The position numbers and the translations under genes were made by a program. This document shows positions 60,985-64,000 of a stretch of 64,000 nucleotides of DNA, piece after piece. Positions within the stretch are counted from its first letter, which is position 1. Each line of letters starts with the position of its first letter. The stretch lies in NCBI RefSeq assembly GCF_026262505.1, contig NC_067208.1, positions 8,565,962-8,629,961 on the forward strand. Direction: 5' to 3'. The stretch is from Trichomonas vaginalis G3. Lineage: Eukaryota; Parabasalia; Trichomonadida; Trichomonadidae. A model generated the notes under the pieces. That model did not search any database. It was not told the DNA's origin and saw nothing but the letters and a program-made list of their open reading frames with translations.

Positions 60985-61010
<26 letters not shown>
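60925..61010. repeat. Right TIR of E2 with hairpin and T run
   Basis: Contains tatactaaacatcttc, then a 33-nt hairpin at 60947-60979. The outer stem is GGGGCT/AGCCCC as elsewhere, but the inner stem is GGGCAC/GTGCCT with loop GAA. 25 T follow. No gene ends here, so the hairpin is not simply a 3' end signal. Confidence 0.8.
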
Positions 61011-61015
<5 letters not shown>

Positions 61016-61443
61016 TAACTATTTTATATAAAAATCAAATTCAATGATCTTAAAAGCGAAGGATAAACCTCAAAATTTACGAATATAATGAGTGGGAATA
61101 GGCGTAAAGCAAAAATTGATATTTCATATGGTTTTATGATAGATAACCATTATATTCCCACTCATTATATTCGTAAATTTTGAGGTTTATCCTTCGCTTT
61201 TAAGATCATTGAATTTGATTTTTATATAAAATAGTTATATATTAGAAAATAATATGAGTTTATGTGATATTATTTTTCAGAAGATTTTGTGTTCTTCTTC
61301 AAAATTTTATTTTTTTATTAAAAAGAATCTTTACAAAATATACATTTACTTTAATTAATATTTAAAAACGTGCTCTATCAAAAGTTCCAAAAATTCAATA
61401 TTTTAGCTTTTCTGAGGTGTCACTTTTGATGAATTTCTGTTTA
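61011..61443. mobile_element. Right part and centre of the foldback element
   Basis: Perfect 90-bp arms (61011-61100 and 61153-61242) enclose a 52-bp loop. Beyond the second arm the sequence continues as an inverted copy of the E2 left flank (44 bp perfect, then diverged, then 26 bp perfect ending at 61443). No coding capacity. Confidence 0.8.
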
Positions 61444-61756
61444 CAACAGTATTAACTCATTTTCGAATCCTTCTTGTATTATTAATTTTTAACATTATGT
61501 TAACATTATTGTCTGATTTTAATGAAAGATTCCGAGTATATTGTCCGAAAAAGTATAAATTCACATCTTTTTAAAACATGTCGTTGACTTTTATAATCAA
61601 TAATCAACTTTTTTTAAGAAATTGAAAAATCAAATGGAACTGTAGTGAATTATTGGGATATTCATAAAAACATGAATATTTGTCATCTTATTAGAAAAAC
61701 ATATCAAATTTATTTCGAAATAATAAAAAAAGTTATAAAATCACAATTTGAATGAC
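61444..61756. other. AT-rich intergenic stretch
   Basis: 3' flank of the LRR gene; nothing else recognised. Confidence 0.5.
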
Positions 61757-62575
61757 TTAATTTGATTCTTCTGGTAAAGAGCACAATGATCTAACAGCAT
61801 TTTCTAGCTGTTGATCAAGCGGAGACTCTTCATCAAAATCGAAACTGTATTTTTGCAGTAATTGCTTCAACTGAATCTGGAATAATTCGCTTCCACCTGC
61901 AAGAGCATATCTTCCTACGAGAAGGTCGAACTTTGCTTCGTATTCGTCAAGATTATGTGAATGATCGACCAAAAGTGAGCATAAAACGTCCATGTAGTGT
62001 TCATCAGCTCCAACCTCTGATATATTACTAATTTCTCGTTCGGATACTGAATTCTGAGCTTCTATTACCTCTTCTTCCTCACATTCAATATTATATTGCT
62101 CGCAAGCAGCTTTGAGCGTATCAATATCGGGGCATGGAAATACAAACTCCCATCCTGCATTAAGAAGATCTGATACAAAGGCTGGATACGTCTTTGCTCT
62201 CTCAATTGTAACGTTTGAAATGGCTTTTCCATTAAGAACTTTGAGATTGTCGCCGAATAAAACTCTAGCAGCTACTGGGAAGTATTTTGGCTGGGATAAT
62301 GGAGTATTTTTAAGTGAAATGCAAGTTGCATTTGAAATCGCTTTGAAATTCTTCCATGTATTGATTTGTGAGTTATCTGCAATAAATTTTTGAATGGATG
62401 GTTGTTTGCGGAGAGTTTCTATTGATTCTAATTTTGATCTTGACATATTAAGTTCTTTTAAGTGGCTACGGGAGCCAATTGGTGCAAGAGAATCGACATT
62501 AACACCTGTTATATTGATAATGCCGGTCCTTTTGAAAGAGAGTTCACGTTGTGTAAGCCACTGAGGACCTTTCAT
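61757..62575 (-). CDS. Leucine-rich-repeat protein, 272 residues
   Basis: Starts MKGPQWLTQRELSFKRTGII. LRR-like units run over about residues 15-110 (INITGVNVDSLAPIGSRSHL, LKELNMSRSKLESIETL, TCISLKNTPLSQ). A domain with FVSDLLNAGWEFVFPCPDID follows, then an acidic stretch and a C-terminal helical region (QLKQLLQKYSFDFDEE, QLENAVRSLCSLPEESN). Trichomonas has many such proteins; partner unknown. A MITE ends 9 bp before the start codon, replacing the usual place of the initiator. Confidence 0.75.
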   Translation of the reverse strand: MKGPQWLTQRELSFKRTGIINITGVNVDSLAPIGSRSHLKELNMSRSKLESIETLRKQPSIQKFIADNSQINTWKNFKAISNATCISLKNTPLSQPKYFPVAARVLFGDNLKVLNGKAISNVTIERAKTYPAFVSDLLNAGWEFVFPCPDIDTLKAACEQYNIECEEEEVIEAQNSVSEREISNISEVGADEHYMDVLCSLLVDHSHNLDEYEAKFDLLVGRYALAGGSELFQIQLKQLLQKYSFDFDEESPLDQQLENAVRSLCSLPEESN

Positions 62576-62584
62576 TTTTTTTTA

Positions 62585-63626
62585 AGGGTGCGCCCGGGAG
62601 GATCATGTAAACTTCAGAATTTAGAACCTTAATTTTTAAGCAATTACTTGGTACCTAAATAGGTAGGAAAACTCTAAAAATATCAAAAAATACAACTTGG
62701 CTCCATAATAATCTTGTCATGGTGGCTGTTTGTATCCCCTAGTATTTTCCTCTTGAATCTCTTTTTCTGTCGAAATTAAATTCAAATCTCAGAAGTAGAA
62801 GTGAATAATCGACTTATTACTGCTATTATACGAATAAATAAATTCATTATATTATTTTTATTTACATAATATCTGTTTGAAGTCCATAATTCTATAAATT
62901 TTTCTTCAAAAACATTACAATCTTGATAGTTTTGATACTGTTTAATAGGTTTTTAGCACCTTATTTAGTATTTACTACGTATAGAGTCGATCTGAACTTA
63001 ATTTTCGGAAATTTAAAATATTTATTATAAGTAAAATCTGATTTGAAATTTATGTTTAACTACTCATATCTTGCATTATCCTGAGTAGCTTTTGTAAAAA
63101 TTCATCAAAAAAGATTTTAACGTGCTTTAATTTTTATTTTTTAAAATAATGCATATTATTATATAACTAGCATATTTACAAATTTTAGTGCTTTCAAAAA
63201 ATTAATCCTCCTCCTCTCAAATAAACGTACATCCGGGTGGCCTGTTTTTTGCAAAAAATAAAATTTCATTTTTTATGCTTAAAAAGTCAGAATTTTTATT
63301 TGCTTCTGGGATATATGATGGCTATATCAGATGCCCATTCTTTTTGATACTCAACATTAAACATAAAACTTAGCCGTTAAGGCTCTTCTGAAATATTTTT
63401 TTTCCGAAAAATTTTCGAAAAAAATCAAAAAATTTAAAAATCCCCGAATCTGCAGGGATTTTAAAAAATTCTTTTTAGTAAAACTTAAGGATATTGTATC
63501 AGATATATTGGTATGGGCAAATTCAATTTTAATCCAATATTCATCGAGATATTAAGTTAACGAAGCTTTCAAAATTGAGAGGGTAATCCTCCTCCTCTCA
63601 AATAAACGTACATGCGGGTGCACCCT
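62585..63626. mobile_element. Second TA-flanked MITE-like element, about 1.04 kb
   Basis: Ends AGGGTGCGCCCG and the complement of AGGGTGCACCCG are flanked by TA on both sides. Inside, a 34-bp copy of the right end (tcctcctcctctcaaataaa, then cgtacat) recurs at about 63207-63240, 381 bp from the terminal copy. No transposase frame. The AGGGT start and TA flanks match the element at 26035-27130, so both belong to the same superfamily. Confidence 0.7.
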
Positions 63627-64000
63627 TAAATTAAACAATTAAATAAAACAACGTCTCTGAACGTGTAAATGCATTTCATTTTGTTCTTGTTACATCAGTT
63701 TGTGAAAAACAATTATTAAAAATAATTATTCTAAAAAATAATGTAATTTCAACATTTCATTCAGAAATTTCTTGCTGTAGATGTAGTAAATGAATAATAT
63801 TTTCAACCAAAAACTTGTGTGCATTGGTGTTCAAGATATAATATGGAAGTCCAATGATTTCTTTGAGGTTTTACATTCAGTATCTTGAGATGATAAAGAT
63901 GATATTTTGCAATTTTCGAATAGGCTTGTATAAATACAGGTGGTAATATACATTTGGAATTTCAATAACATTTGATTAATTATTTTTGAGATTTGAAAAT
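63627..64000. other. AT-rich sequence to the window end
   Basis: No supported gene, repeat or RNA. Confidence 0.5.

Larger units (their letters stand above)
35827..61010. mobile_element. Maverick/Polinton element E2, full length (about 25.2 kb)
   Basis: Both TIRs are present: 27 A plus hairpin at 35827-35892 and beyond, and hairpin plus 25 T at 60947-61010. Gene order matches E1 in the opposite orientation. The junction gives at least a 3-bp duplicated ATA, with the exact length hidden by the A/T runs. It looks broken, with about twenty breaks. It differs from E1 in the TIR-proximal gene, the regulator cassette, an extra winged-helix gene, the fibre centre and one variable protein. Inserted inside a foldback element. 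Confidence 0.93.

Noticed and set aside
35614-61443. Foldback arms as extended Maverick TIRs
   Set aside because: The 90-bp inner arms both lie on the right side of E2, the A/T runs and hairpins mark the tips, and the mirror arm preserves an uninterrupted site, so the arms belong to the target element.
1-64000. CRISPR arrays, tRNA or rRNA genes
   Set aside because: None seen; the regular repeats found are operator-like arrays, iterons or coding repeats.

Overview
The window reads as Trichomonas vaginalis nuclear DNA. Evidence: AT-rich sequence, intronless protozoan genes with very short leaders, stop codons running into TAAA, and two large Maverick/Polinton elements of the kind that fill this genome. 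I saw no tRNA, rRNA or CRISPR array.

Layout. 1-22836 is most of one Maverick (E1); by comparison with its sibling about 1.7 kb of its left end lies outside the window. 22837-35826 is a host interval of about 13 kb. It holds a Rad6-type ubiquitin-conjugating enzyme, a TFIIF-alpha (RAP74)-like gene, two decayed beta-helix-family surface protein genes, an ankyrin remnant, a 1.1 kb TA-flanked MITE, and a pogo-like DDE transposase followed by a huge 21-bp heptad array. 35827-61010 is a complete-length Maverick (E2, about 25.2 kb), inverted relative to E1 and inserted into a foldback element. 61011-64000 holds the other half of that foldback, an LRR gene and a second TA-flanked MITE.

The Mavericks carry a double jelly-roll-type major capsid protein, a probable penton, an A32-like packaging ATPase, protein-primed-type DNA polymerase B, an SF3 helicase, a retrovirus-like integrase, a phage-like collar/fibre protein, small amphipathic proteins and, in E2, a Dam-like methylase. 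There is also a compositionally distinct block of accessory genes. Both copies look broken, with roughly twenty or more breaks each, and are treated here as fossils. They are nearly identical over long stretches and differ in a few discrete modules.

The most interesting signal is one such module. Between the same conserved flanks, in the same slot and orientation, E1 has a KilA-N gene behind an operator-like array built on TCACC half-sites. E2 has an unrelated gene behind arrays of the same geometry built on TAACC/TACCC half-sites, repeated five times in E2, including near its methylase. This resembles the exchange of a phage immunity region. Other notable signals are a TIR hairpin kept by compensatory changes, 22-bp palindromic iterons between divergent genes, two promoter classes, an empty insertion site preserved in the mirror arm of the foldback, and two MITEs sitting just upstream of host start codons.
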